Source: Actinomycetota bacterium (GTDB taxonomy: Bacteria; Actinomycetota; Acidimicrobiia; Acidimicrobiales; RAAP-2). From it: a stretch of DNA of 24,581 nt. The stretch covers positions 1 to 24,581 of the forward strand of contig WLKR01000001.1 of the NCBI GenBank assembly GCA_009701115.1. Reading direction: 5' to 3'. The position numbers were made by a program, and so were the translations under genes. The notes below the pieces were generated by a model. That model had not been told where the DNA came from. It made no database searches and was given only the letters and a program-made list of their open reading frames with translations. This document shows positions 9,032-17,363 of this stretch, piece by piece; position 1 is the first letter of the stretch; each line of letters opens with the position of its first letter.

Positions 9032-10107
9032 AGGCCCGGGACGACTGCCCGTAGTGCCGCCCAATGAGCTTCGCGAGAAAACTGTTCTGCGTGGCGGCGA
9101 AGGTGGTGTGGATCCCACGTACGAACCAACGCTTGTTCGAGGGATTCGACAATTGCTGACGCCGTTAACGCGTCCTCGTCGATCAAGATTCCAGTGCTCG
9201 CGGTGATGGTGTCGAGATAACCACCCGACTTTCGAGCCACCGTCGGTTTGCCAGCCGCCGCGGCTTCGAGGGGAGTGATTCCGAAATCTTCGTGACTCAA
9301 GGCCAAATGCACTTGAGTGCTGGCGTATTCGAGCCAGAGCTCTTCATCACTCACGGCACCAAGGAACGTCACGTTGGGGGGTGCCAGTTGGCGGAGGGTG
9401 TCGCGGAGCGGACCATCGCCAACGACACGGAACCGAACGTCCGGCATAGAACGGGCTACTTCGAGCGCTAGATCCACGTTCTTGTAGGGCAGGAGACGTG
9501 CCACCACCAACACGTCACCGCGGTCATCGCCAACGGGCATGACTGAAGGGATGTCGACTGGGGGAGCCACAATGGACGCCGAACGTCCATAGACCTCTTG
9601 CACGAGTGCCTGGGTCGCCGAGGAGTTGACGATGTAGAGATTGGCGCGCCGTTGCGCTGCCTCATCCCACCGTCGCAATTGTCTAAAGAGCATCCTTGAT
9701 GACTGAGCGACAGGACTCAATCCATCTCGACGAAGATAACGGTCCGTCTGGTAGAGCCACCGCGCGGGGGCGTGGCAGTAGACCGCAAGGTAGTCAGAGG
9801 CCGTGACGCCATGGGCCCAGCCAGAGGAGCTGGCCAACGTGATGTCGGCCGTGATTGTGATGGCCTTGGTGGCCGAAGCCAGGAACGGCAGGGCGGCTCG
9901 GTGATGGTGTCGGAAGTAGGGAATCCGATCTAGCCGACCGGTGTGAATCTCGACCGAGGCAAACTCGTCGAAAGTTGTGGTCGGTTCGTAGAGGTTCGTA
10001 AAGAGTGGCGCCGTCGGCACGAACTGAGTCCACGCCGCCACGACGCGCTCGGCTCCGCCACGTTGAGTCAGGTAGTCGTGCGCTAGCGCGAGAGGTACGC
10101 GCTCCAT
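9028..10107 (-). CDS. GT4-family glycosyltransferase (mannosyltransferase-like)
   Basis: This 359-residue GT4 enzyme has the acceptor-loop signature HDYLTQRGGAERV (10-22), a donor-site segment ARLLPYKN (203-210) with the usual Arg and Lys, and an E-x7-E motif EDFGITPLE (273-281). HDYL..GGAERV and CHAPARWLY (111-119) resemble WbaZ-like O-antigen mannosyltransferases, but that substrate is inference. I chose ATG at 10107, 2 bases after the stop of the sugar phosphotransferase; the frame extends to 10176 inside that gene. It would act soon after the priming enzyme, with which it shares the minus-strand operon. The stop overlaps the convergent gene by 4 bases. Confidence 0.85.
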   Translation of the reverse strand: MERVPLALAHDYLTQRGGAERVVAAWTQFVPTAPLFTNLYEPTTTFDEFASVEIHTGRLDRIPYFRHHHRAALPFLASATKAITITADITLASSSGWAHGVTASDYLAVYCHAPARWLYQTDRYLRRDGLSPVAQSSRMLFRQLRRWDEAAQRRANLYIVNSSATQALVQEVYGRSASIVAPPVDIPSVMPVGDDRGDVLVVARLLPYKNVDLALEVARSMPDVRFRVVGDGPLRDTLRQLAPPNVTFLGAVSDEELWLEYASTQVHLALSHEDFGITPLEAAAAGKPTVARKSGGYLDTITASTGILIDEDALTASAIVESLEQALVRTWDPHHLRRHAEQFSREAHWAALRAVVPGL

Positions 10108-10109
10108 GG

Positions 10110-11564
10110 TTAATAGGCGCCGAGCCCTCGCAGCATGGCGCGAGGGGTGTCGAAGCAGATCTTGATGTCCCACCACATCGACCAGGCCGACACATAGAGA
10201 TAGTCCAGCTGACGGAGTTCCTCGGCGGTGAGGTTGTTTCGTCCCGAAACCTGCCAGAGGCCCGTAATACCCGGGCGTACGTCATAACGACGTGCATAGA
10301 AGGGGTCCTGAATATCGCTCTCAGAGACGATGAAGGGGCGTGGACCCACAATGCTCATTGACCCCGTGAGGACATTGATGAATTGAGGAATTTCATCAAG
10401 TCCGATTTTTCGAATGAAGCCACCAATCCACGTGCGCCGGCTCGTCTCTTGCATCTTGCCTCGAATGACATATAGCGGAGCATTCTCGCCCGACTGAACG
10501 GCGCTACTTGGCGAATTGGCTGGAGCTACCTGCATGGTGCGGAACTTCAAAATAGTGAAAGGTTTGCGATTTAGCCCCAGGCGTTCCTGTCTGTAGAAGA
10601 CGGGTCCCCTTGAAGTCAGCTTGATTAGCAGTGCGATAACGATGGAATGCGGAATGCTCAGTACCAGCAGTATCAATGCGACGATGATGTCAAAACTACG
10701 TTTCAGCGCGAGGTCAAAGCGGCTGACGTGACGGGGCGCCATCTCGAGCAGGGGGAGACCGGACAAATCGGTGAGGCGACTGCGCCAGGAGATGACTTCA
10801 AACATGCGGGGCACCAAAGCGGTGTCGACCAATTCGGTGGTTCGACGGTACCAACGGGCCACGTCAGGGGTAATGGAGTTCATCGAACCAAAGATCACTC
10901 GGTCGAGGTTGAACTCCTCGGCCAGCCGCTCAATATCGGAAATGTGGCCGATCGTGTTTTCGGTGTCATCGAGGTCCATGGAAATTCGACCGTAGAGCGT
11001 GATGCCTCGCTGCAAGTGAAGGTGCGTGGCGATTCGTTGATACGTCGTACCGTCATCGATGACAGCCATGCGTACGGGTCGCCGTGACATAACGACAGCT
11101 CGAAGAACTACTCGCATAATGGCGATGACGAAGGTGGTTGTCATGACGGCGATGATGATTTGCGTCGGGACTTGAATCTCCCACTGTGTGAAGTGGTGGG
11201 CGATGTAACTGATGGACATGGCGAGAAAGCCACCGAAGCTGGTGGCCATCGCCAGCTCCTTGAAGTTAGTAAAGGCGTTTTGAGTTGGACTGCGACGAGA
11301 GACGCGATAGCCCGAAGTCAGCGCCATGGCAATGATCACGCCTATCGGAAACCAGAATGCGTGACGCAGGTTGTATTCGATGTAAGACCACCGGTTAAAT
11401 GCATTTCGAGTGACGAGATTTAGGAGGGCTAACCCAATGATGAGCCCCACCCACGCCGAGAGGTAGTCGACTAAAACCAGGCTCGCCGTGTAGCGCCGAG
11501 AAGTGAGACCACGACGACGACGATGGGCACCAACCGCAAACGTCCCCTCCGCTGTTAACGACAC
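10110..11564 (-). CDS. Polyprenyl-phosphate sugar phosphotransferase (priming, WbaP/CpsE-like)
   Basis: This 484-residue polytopic initiating enzyme transfers a sugar-1-phosphate from a nucleotide sugar to polyprenyl phosphate, the first step of repeat-unit assembly. The N-terminal half has about four membrane helices (roughly 27-52, 71-85, 106-122, 134-156), then a soluble Rossmann-like domain (about 163-260). The C-terminal catalytic domain starts at KRSFDIIVAL (288-297) and has RQERLGLNRKPF (325-336), KFRTM (340-344), the catalytic DE pair in GLDEIPQ (388-394), GPRP (407-410) and PGITGLWQVSGRN (431-443). The length is normal for the family. The start is GTG at 11564. fabI lies 39 bases upstream on the same strand. 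Glucose, galactose or a deoxysugar phosphate are all possible donors. Confidence 0.9.
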   Translation of the reverse strand: MSLTAEGTFAVGAHRRRRGLTSRRYTASLVLVDYLSAWVGLIIGLALLNLVTRNAFNRWSYIEYNLRHAFWFPIGVIIAMALTSGYRVSRRSPTQNAFTNFKELAMATSFGGFLAMSISYIAHHFTQWEIQVPTQIIIAVMTTTFVIAIMRVVLRAVVMSRRPVRMAVIDDGTTYQRIATHLHLQRGITLYGRISMDLDDTENTIGHISDIERLAEEFNLDRVIFGSMNSITPDVARWYRRTTELVDTALVPRMFEVISWRSRLTDLSGLPLLEMAPRHVSRFDLALKRSFDIIVALILLVLSIPHSIVIALLIKLTSRGPVFYRQERLGLNRKPFTILKFRTMQVAPANSPSSAVQSGENAPLYVIRGKMQETSRRTWIGGFIRKIGLDEIPQFINVLTGSMSIVGPRPFIVSESDIQDPFYARRYDVRPGITGLWQVSGRNNLTAEELRQLDYLYVSAWSMWWDIKICFDTPRAMLRGLGAY

Positions 11565-11603
11565 ACGGAGATTGTAGAAGAGGGCGGCGGGAGGTGAATT
11601 TCT

Positions 11604-12383
11604 TTAGCCCATGGCGTGGGCGCCACCATCGACATACACAATGGAGGCTGTGGTTCCCCGCATCAAGGGGGAGAGCATGGCGACCGCCGTGTCGTGGACC
11701 GCCGAGGCGTCACGAACGTCCCAGCCCAGGGGGGCTCGATCGGACCAGGAGTCTTCGAATTGGGCAAAACCAGGGATAGACCTCGCGGCCATGGTCCGAA
11801 TAGGGCCCGCAGCCAAGAGGTTGACGCGAATGTGGTCAGGTCCGACTTCTTTTGCGATGTAACGACTCAGTGATTCGAGCCCGGCCTTGGCGACGCCCAT
11901 CCAGTCGTACATCGGGTAGGCCCTCGTGGCATCGAAGTCGAGACCCACTACTGAGGCGCCACCGCGAGCCGTGCTGCGTTGAAGCAGTGGGCGGTAAGCA
12001 CCCACCAACGTGGCGAGTGAGTAGGTGGAAATTTGAAAGGCTGTAGCCACGTCGGCAAAGGGGGTCTGCAACATGCCGTGGCCCAGTGCCGATTCGGGGG
12101 CAAAGCCAATGGCGTGAACCAGACCATCGAGACGGCCAAATTCGGCCTCGATCGTAACTACTGATTCAGTGACTTGAGCCTCATCGGTGACATCGAGCGC
12201 AATGACCTCGTTTGATACACCGAGACGCTTGGCCATACGACGGGTCAGCGACATCCCACGTCCGGCGCCAGAAAGTAGGACCTCGGCCCCCTCTTCAATT
12301 GCGCGCCGGGCAATGCCGTAAGCCAGCGAGTCGTCGGTGAGCACACCGGTAACGAGAATGCGGTGACCTTCGAGAATTCCCAC
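11604..12383 (-). CDS. fabI: Enoyl-[acyl-carrier-protein] reductase, NADH-dependent (InhA/FabI type)
   Basis: This 259-residue short-chain dehydrogenase family enzyme reduces trans-2-enoyl-ACP, the last step of each fatty-acid elongation cycle. The N-terminus has the FabI-type nucleotide signature TDDSLAYGIA (16-25). The catalytic pair is Y159 and K166 in the Y-x6-K spacing specific to enoyl reductases. DFDATRAYP (149-157) and NLLAAGPIRTMAA (188-200) closely resemble mycobacterial InhA. I chose GTG at 12383 because MGILEGHRILVTG matches the family N-terminus; the frame runs upstream to 12446, into the divergent npdG. Only 40 bases separate it from npdG. It precedes the sugar phosphotransferase on the same strand, so it may be co-transcribed with polysaccharide genes. 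Confidence 0.93.
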   Translation of the reverse strand: MGILEGHRILVTGVLTDDSLAYGIARRAIEEGAEVLLSGAGRGMSLTRRMAKRLGVSNEVIALDVTDEAQVTESVVTIEAEFGRLDGLVHAIGFAPESALGHGMLQTPFADVATAFQISTYSLATLVGAYRPLLQRSTARGGASVVGLDFDATRAYPMYDWMGVAKAGLESLSRYIAKEVGPDHIRVNLLAAGPIRTMAARSIPGFAQFEDSWSDRAPLGWDVRDASAVHDTAVAMLSPLMRGTTASIVYVDGGAHAMG

Positions 12384-12423
12384 GATGGTCAGCGTACCCC
12401 TATGAATCCGGTTAACTAGTGAC

Positions 12424-13071
12424 GTGAATAAGTCAATTGGCATCATTGGTGGAAGCGGCCCAGCCGGTCGCGGACTGGCAGTTCGTCTGGCGAGTGCGGG
12501 CTACAACGTCGTCCTGGGTTCTCGCGAGGCTGATCGCGCCGGACAGGTGGCGGGAGCGCTCACGTGGCGGGGCCAAGGCACCGTCACTGGTGGTACGAAT
12601 GAGAGTGCGGCTGAATGCGACGTTGTGATTCTGGCCACGCCGTGGGATTCTGCCGTGAGTACGGTCGTGCCGCTGCGTAAGCAACTCGTTGGCAAAGTCG
12701 TCATTTCAATGGTCAACGCACTTCAGAAGCAGGGTCGCGAGCTCGTGCCCATGTACCCAGCTCGAGGTTCGATGGCCGGCGAAGTAGCAGCCGCGTTGCC
12801 GGGCTCGAAAGTGACTGGTGCGTTTCACCATCTCCCCGCCGCCGATATGGAAAATCTGGACAGCGGCCTAGACGCTGATGTCATGGTCGTAGGCGACGAC
12901 GTCGAGGCTCGCACGCTCACCGTTGAAATCACCGATGCAATGGAGGGTCTGCGGGCCGTGGAAGTCGGTTCACTTTCACTGGCCGGAGCAGTGGAGGCCT
13001 TTACCGCTGTGTGCATCACGACCAATATTCGCCACAAGGCTCATACCTATGTGAAGTTGGCAGGCCTCTAG
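12424..13071 (+). CDS. npdG: NADPH-dependent F420 reductase (F420H2:NADP+ oxidoreductase family)
   Basis: This 215-residue cytosolic oxidoreductase is expected to pass hydride between NADP(H) and the deazaflavin cofactor F420. It opens with a Rossmann glycine-rich loop GIIGGSGPAGRG (6-17) followed by GSREADRA (31-38), whose Ser-Arg suits binding the 2'-phosphate of NADPH. Then come VVILATPWDS and a conserved central segment KVTGAFHHLPAADMEN. The length is typical. The start is GTG at 12424, without a visible Shine-Dalgarno sequence. The stop is 2 bases before mshC, so the two are probably co-transcribed. A related NADP-binding reductase of the same fold is the main alternative. Confidence 0.85.
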   Translation: MNKSIGIIGGSGPAGRGLAVRLASAGYNVVLGSREADRAGQVAGALTWRGQGTVTGGTNESAAECDVVILATPWDSAVSTVVPLRKQLVGKVVISMVNALQKQGRELVPMYPARGSMAGEVAAALPGSKVTGAFHHLPAADMENLDSGLDADVMVVGDDVEARTLTVEITDAMEGLRAVEVGSLSLAGAVEAFTAVCITTNIRHKAHTYVKLAGL

Positions 13072-13073
13072 CA

Positions 13074-14195
13074 ATGAAGCTGTACGACACCGCTCGTCGG
13101 GGCGTCTTCCCCATGGATCCCGGTCCCATCGTGACTATGTACTCGTGCGGCATTACGCCCTATGACGCGGCCCACCTTGGTCACGCCTTCGTCTATTTGA
13201 CATTCGACGTACTCCAACGTCGTTTGCGTGATCAAGGTCTGGAGACTCGCTGCGTCCGTAATGTCACCGATGTTGATGATGACATCCTGCGTAAGGCCCG
13301 CGAAGTAGGAGTGCACTATCTCGACCTCGCGGCACGAGAGATGACCAAGTTCGATCGCGATATGGCCATCATCAATCTCTTGCCTGTGTATTCGGAGCCT
13401 CGAGCGACCGGCGCAATCCCAGAGATTCTCTCGGTGATTCAAGCAACGTTTGATAAGGGCTTGGCCTACGAAGTTGACGGGTATGTCTATTTCGAGGTCG
13501 CGAAATTTCCACGGTTCGGTCAGGTCTCCCACGAGACTGAGGCGGACATGATCACCTTGGCCGGAATCCACGGTGGCCGACCCGACGATCCTCGGAAACG
13601 GAATCCCTTGGACTTTGTTTTGTGGCAACCGTCACTCGATGATGAACCGGCCTGGGACTCGCTGTGGGGCCCGGGACGACCTGGTTGGCACATCGAGTGC
13701 TCCGCCCTCGCGCTGCGCGACCTCGGCGAGACCTTGGACGTTCACGGTGGCGGCCGAGATCTGGCCTTTCCGCACCACGAGTGTGAAGCGGCACAGAGTG
13801 AAACGGTAACCGGTGCCCCTTTTGTCAAACATTGGCTTCATGTCGGACTGGTTGGTCTCGACGGAACCAAGATGTCCAAGTCGCTCGGCAATCTCGTCTT
13901 CGTAAGTGAGCTGGCCAAGGAGGCTGAAGCGGCTTCGATCCGTCTCGCTCTCTTGGCACATCACTATCGCGGTGACTGGGAGTGGCGCAACGATGATCTA
14001 ACAAAGGGTGTTTCCCGATTGAACACCTGGCGGACCTCGATTTCCGGTCACGGTGCCGAGGGGGTCATCGATGATGTACGTGCCTGTCTCGACGAAGACC
14101 TCGATACTCCGGGGGCCCTGCGCGTGATTGACGAAGCGGCTCAATCGGGCTTTAACGTCACCTCGGCTGCAGCTCTTCTCGGCATTACTCTGTAG
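13074..14195 (+). CDS. mshC: Mycothiol cysteine ligase MshC (cysteinyl-tRNA synthetase-like)
   Basis: This 373-residue enzyme is expected to ligate cysteine to glucosaminyl-inositol using ATP, the third step of mycothiol synthesis. It has the class I synthetase fold: SCGITPYDAAHLGHA (24-38) contains the HxGH-type site and first zinc Cys (C25). WHIECS (205-210, C209) and PHHE (233-236) complete the zinc site, and KMSKS is at 266-270. CGITPYDAAHLGHA is the MshC form; true CysS usually has a CGPTVYD..HIGN version. The protein ends soon after DLDTPGALRVIDEA (C-terminal AAALLGITL), lacking the anticodon-binding tail of CysS. It is shorter than M. tuberculosis MshC (about 414), mainly at the N-terminus. 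I chose ATG at 13074; upstream codons overlap npdG. Confidence 0.83.
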   Translation: MKLYDTARRGVFPMDPGPIVTMYSCGITPYDAAHLGHAFVYLTFDVLQRRLRDQGLETRCVRNVTDVDDDILRKAREVGVHYLDLAAREMTKFDRDMAIINLLPVYSEPRATGAIPEILSVIQATFDKGLAYEVDGYVYFEVAKFPRFGQVSHETEADMITLAGIHGGRPDDPRKRNPLDFVLWQPSLDDEPAWDSLWGPGRPGWHIECSALALRDLGETLDVHGGGRDLAFPHHECEAAQSETVTGAPFVKHWLHVGLVGLDGTKMSKSLGNLVFVSELAKEAEAASIRLALLAHHYRGDWEWRNDDLTKGVSRLNTWRTSISGHGAEGVIDDVRACLDEDLDTPGALRVIDEAAQSGFNVTSAAALLGITL

Positions 14196-14200
14196 GGGTC

Positions 14201-16183
14201 ATGGCGACCATTCAAATCACCCTTCCTGATGGCTCTTCGCGCGAATTAGCGGCTGGCGCTTCCGGCCTCGACCTCGCATCCGCAATCGGGGCTCGCCTCG
14301 CCAAGGCCGCTCTCGCCACCATCGTGGACGGGGCAATGACCGATCTTGGTGCCACGCTTTCAGATGGCTCCACAGTGGCAATCGTGACGGAAGGTACCCC
14401 CGAAGGGCGCGAAGTGTTGCGACACTCCACGGCCCATGTCATGGCGCAGGCCGTAACGCGGTTGTGGCCCGGTGCGCACTTTGCCATTGGTCCGGCCATC
14501 AACGACGGCTTTTATTACGACTTTGATCTACCCAACGGTGCTCGATTCTCCGACGCCGACATGGAGCGAGTCGAAGCGGAGATGCGAGCGATTGTTCAAG
14601 AGAATCAACCCTTTATTCGCTCGGAGCACTCAGTAGAAGAGGGCCTGGCCCTATTCGCCGACCAGCCTTACAAGGTTGAAATTATTAAGTCGGTCAGTTC
14701 CGGAGGGAGCACCGAGGATCTCGCTGAGGTCGGTAGCGCATCGTTTGTGTCCGCCTATCGCAACTCGGATTCCTTCGTCGATCTCTGCCGCGGTCCCCAC
14801 GTGCCCACAACCGGTCGCTTGGGTCACTTCAAGTTGATGCGGGTCGCCGGTGCCTACTGGCGAGGAGACGAGAAGCGCCCTCAACTGCAGCGAATCTACG
14901 GAACGGCTTGGGAGAGCAAGGCTGCCCTTGAAGAGCACATCAACCGCTTGGTGGAGGCCGAGAAACGGGATCATCGCCGCCTGGGCGTGGAGCTCGATCT
15001 CTTCAGTTTCCCGCCAGAACTCGGCCCAGGACTTTCTGTGTTCCACCCCAAGGGTGGAACGATTCGCCGTTTGATCGAGGACTACTCGCGTCAACGTCAC
15101 GTGGAAGATGGCTACGAGTTCGTTAATACTCCGCACATCACGAAGGGTGAGCTCTTCGAGACCTCGGGGCACCTCGAGTGGTTCGCCGATGGCATGTATC
15201 CACCGATGGAACTCGACGAGGGTCAGAAGTACTACCTGAAGCCGATGAACTGCCCCTTTCACTTGTTGATTTTCAACGCTCGCCAGCGCAGTTATCGAGA
15301 GTTGCCGCTACGACTCTTTGAGTTCGGCACGGTGTATCGCTACGAAAAGTCGGGCGTCGTGCACGGCCTGACGCGTGTTCGAGGGTTTACGCAGGACGAT
15401 GCACACATCTTGTGCACCAAAGAGCAGATGCACGACGAGTTGACGAGTCTGTTGAACTTCGTTCTTGATCTCTTGCGTGATTTTGGACTCAACGATTTCT
15501 ATCTCGAGATTTCAACTCGTCCACCGGGCAAAGCTGCGGGTACAGATGAGGAGTGGAATGAGGCGGAAGAGACCTTGACTTCAGTGGCACGCGGCCACGG
15601 CCTGGAGCTAGTCCTCGACGAGGGTGGCGGCGCCTTCTACGGTCCCAAGATTTCCGTACAAGCCAAGGATGCCATCGGGCGCACCCACCAGATGTCAACT
15701 ATCCAGTTGGACTTCCAGCTGCCTCAACGCTTCGACTCTTCGTACATCGGCTCGGACAATCAGCGCCACCGCCCCATCATGATCCACCGCGCGCTCTTTG
15801 GCTCCATCGAGCGTTTCATAGCCATCTTGATTGAGCACTACGCGGGCGCCCTGCCCACGTGGCTCGCACCAGAACAGGTTCGCGTGTTGAGCGTTCGTGA
15901 TATCCACGACGACTACGCCTGGGAAGTAGCGAAGGTTCTCAAAGCCGCCGGAGCCCGCGTCGTGGTCGATGAAGCTGATGAACCGCTTGGCGGACGTATT
16001 CGACGGGCCAAGGTCGAGAAAATTCCCTACATCTTGGTGGTGGGCGATGATGATGTCCGAGAGCGCACGCTGGGAATCAATGCCCGGGGGTCGAACGATC
16101 CCGAGCGTGGCGTCGGCCTAGATGAGTTCGTCCGCCGCTTCACGATAGAAGTAGCCGAACACGGTTTGCCTGAAGGGCGATAG
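14201..16183 (+). CDS. thrS: Threonine--tRNA ligase
   Basis: This 660-residue class II aminoacyl-tRNA synthetase is complete. The TGS domain is about 1-60. The editing domain has HSTAH (75-79) and CRGPH (196-200). The catalytic core shows PHITKGELFETSGHLEWF (from 311), MNCPFH (349-354, zinc C351), motif 2 around RLFEFGTVYRYE (371-382) and zinc H402 in QDDAHI. Motif 3 contains the third zinc ligand in MIHRALFGSIERF. A C-terminal anticodon-binding domain follows. ATG at 14201 follows GGGG closely and lies 5 bases after the mshC stop. The TAG stop shares a base with the GTG start of the HIT gene (TAGTG). It leads the PIM biosynthesis cluster, as in mycobacteria. Confidence 0.97.
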   Translation: MATIQITLPDGSSRELAAGASGLDLASAIGARLAKAALATIVDGAMTDLGATLSDGSTVAIVTEGTPEGREVLRHSTAHVMAQAVTRLWPGAHFAIGPAINDGFYYDFDLPNGARFSDADMERVEAEMRAIVQENQPFIRSEHSVEEGLALFADQPYKVEIIKSVSSGGSTEDLAEVGSASFVSAYRNSDSFVDLCRGPHVPTTGRLGHFKLMRVAGAYWRGDEKRPQLQRIYGTAWESKAALEEHINRLVEAEKRDHRRLGVELDLFSFPPELGPGLSVFHPKGGTIRRLIEDYSRQRHVEDGYEFVNTPHITKGELFETSGHLEWFADGMYPPMELDEGQKYYLKPMNCPFHLLIFNARQRSYRELPLRLFEFGTVYRYEKSGVVHGLTRVRGFTQDDAHILCTKEQMHDELTSLLNFVLDLLRDFGLNDFYLEISTRPPGKAAGTDEEWNEAEETLTSVARGHGLELVLDEGGGAFYGPKISVQAKDAIGRTHQMSTIQLDFQLPQRFDSSYIGSDNQRHRPIMIHRALFGSIERFIAILIEHYAGALPTWLAPEQVRVLSVRDIHDDYAWEVAKVLKAAGARVVVDEADEPLGGRIRRAKVEKIPYILVVGDDDVRERTLGINARGSNDPERGVGLDEFVRRFTIEVAEHGLPEGR

Positions 16184-16713
16184 TGCCACTCGATCGGTTG
16201 TCGGCGGCTTGGCGGGAACAGTACGTTCAGGACGCCACATTGTCGGAACGACTCGGTTCTTCGAGCGAGTGTGTTTTTTGCGACTTGCTAACCGACGGGG
16301 TCAGCGAATCTTCGGGCATCATCACGATGACGACGTTCAGTTTCTTGATTTTGAATGCCTTTCCATATGGCTCGGGCCACGTTTTAGTTTTGCCGCGTCG
16401 CCACATTCAGAGCCTCGAAGAACTCACTGATGAAGAGGCCGTTGATTTCTTCGCGCTACTGAGACGCAGTGTGGTGGTATTGAAAAAGACGTATGGTCCC
16501 GATGGACTCAACGTGGGATTCAATCTCGGCCGAGCTGCTGGAGCAGGGATACCCCAGCACCTTCATGGACACATTCTGCCGAGGTGGAATGGTGACACTA
16601 ATTTCATGACGACATTGGGTGAAACGCGGATTCTGCCGGAATCGCTGACATCAACCTGGAGCAAGATTTCAGTCGTCCTGAATGGGCCAGACTTTGACTC
16701 CGGCGCTAACTAG
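16183..16713 (+). CDS. HIT-family hydrolase/phosphorylase (Ap4A phosphorylase-like)
   Basis: This 176-residue histidine-triad protein acts on nucleotide phosphates. The HIT motif is HLHGHILPRW (126-135), with catalytic H128 and the trailing RW seen in diadenosine tetraphosphate phosphorylases of actinobacteria. A CxxC (C30, C33) near the N-terminus probably binds zinc together with histidines. GHVLVLPRRH (65-74) is the other conserved family segment. It matches the position of M. tuberculosis Rv2613c, between thrS and pgsA. The start is GTG at 16183, overlapping the thrS stop by one base. Its tie to PIM synthesis is unclear; it may degrade Ap4A made by aminoacyl-tRNA synthetases such as ThrS, which is inference. 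Confidence 0.88.
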   Translation: MPLDRLSAAWREQYVQDATLSERLGSSSECVFCDLLTDGVSESSGIITMTTFSFLILNAFPYGSGHVLVLPRRHIQSLEELTDEEAVDFFALLRRSVVVLKKTYGPDGLNVGFNLGRAAGAGIPQHLHGHILPRWNGDTNFMTTLGETRILPESLTSTWSKISVVLNGPDFDSGAN

Positions 16714-16722
16714 GATTACCAC
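16694..16722 (+). promoter_or_regulatory. Weak candidate promoter for pgsA-patA-pimA
   Basis: TTGACT (16694-16699) matches the -35 consensus at five of six positions. After a 17-base spacer comes TACCAC (16717-16722), a poor -10 match; TAGGAT (16711-16716) is a better -10 but only 11 bases away. The site overlaps the end of the HIT gene. The 40-base gap to pgsA is the largest within this cluster, so an internal promoter is plausible but unproven. Confidence 0.22.
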
Positions 16723-16753
16723 CTAGTACCGCCCTTCTTGGTACACGGGAGGC

Positions 16754-17356
16754 ATGATGTTCGACGGCAAGTTCCGAACTGCAGTAGACAAACGCACGGC
16801 ACCTATCGGGCGCTTTTTGGTCAAGTGCGGTTTTTCGGCTGACGTTCTGACCGCCTCCGGACTTCTTTTTGCTGGTGCCACGGGCTGGGCAATCGCGATG
16901 GGGCATCATCATTGGGCTATAGGGCTGCTTGCTCTGACCGGGGCCCACGATCTCTTTGACGGTCCAGTGGCAAAGGCCTCTCAGGCGACCTCCGTGCGGG
17001 GAAGCTTCTTTGACTCCGTGATCGATCGGCTGTCTGATGCTTTGATTCTGGGTGGCGTGGCCTATTACCTCGAGGCCAATCATCGCGGCCAGTTAATCCT
17101 GTTGCCCTTTGCGATTATGACCAGCACTTTTATGATTTCCTACCAGCGATCTAAGGCTGAGAGCCTCGGTCTAGCGGCCAAGGGGGGACTCATGGAGCGG
17201 GCTGAGCGAATGATTCTGACGGGTGTCTCGTTGCTCGCTACGTCGATATTCATCCCTGTTCTCTGGATTCTCCTGGTTCTGACGACCATGACTGCGCTCG
17301 GTCGATTCCGCCGAGTCTGGCTCGTGGCGACTGACGCTTCCGCTGCATCGGAATAG
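16754..17356 (+). CDS. pgsA: CDP-alcohol phosphatidyltransferase, probable phosphatidylinositol phosphate synthase
   Basis: This 200-residue polytopic membrane enzyme probably joins CDP-diacylglycerol with inositol phosphate to make phosphatidylinositol phosphate, the PIM precursor. The family signature D-x2-DG-x2-A-[R]-x8-G-x3-D-x3-D is present as D66, D69, G70, A73, K74, G83, D87, D91. The usual Arg after Ala is Lys here. Several hydrophobic helices surround it (about 35-62, 94-122 and 149-181). GGGAGG at 16747-16752 lies only 1 base from the first ATG (16754) but 4 from the second (16757), so the second may be the real start. The order HIT-pgsA-patA-pimA matches M. tuberculosis pgsA1 (PIP synthase) and sets the substrate call; phosphatidylglycerophosphate synthase is the alternative. 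Confidence 0.85.
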   Translation: MMFDGKFRTAVDKRTAPIGRFLVKCGFSADVLTASGLLFAGATGWAIAMGHHHWAIGLLALTGAHDLFDGPVAKASQATSVRGSFFDSVIDRLSDALILGGVAYYLEANHRGQLILLPFAIMTSTFMISYQRSKAESLGLAAKGGLMERAERMILTGVSLLATSIFIPVLWILLVLTTMTALGRFRRVWLVATDASAASE

Positions 17357-17363
17357 GACGAAC

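Noticed and set aside
13068..13628. 186-codon open frame on the minus strand
   Set aside because: Antisense to the conserved catalytic half of mshC; no domain or start signal.
14651..15262. 203-codon open frame on the minus strand
   Set aside because: Antisense to the editing and catalytic regions of thrS, which is fully intact; no recognisable domain.
16726..16744. Small hairpin GTACC-9-GGTAC before pgsA
   Set aside because: A 5-base stem with no T-run is too weak to be a terminator and common by chance.
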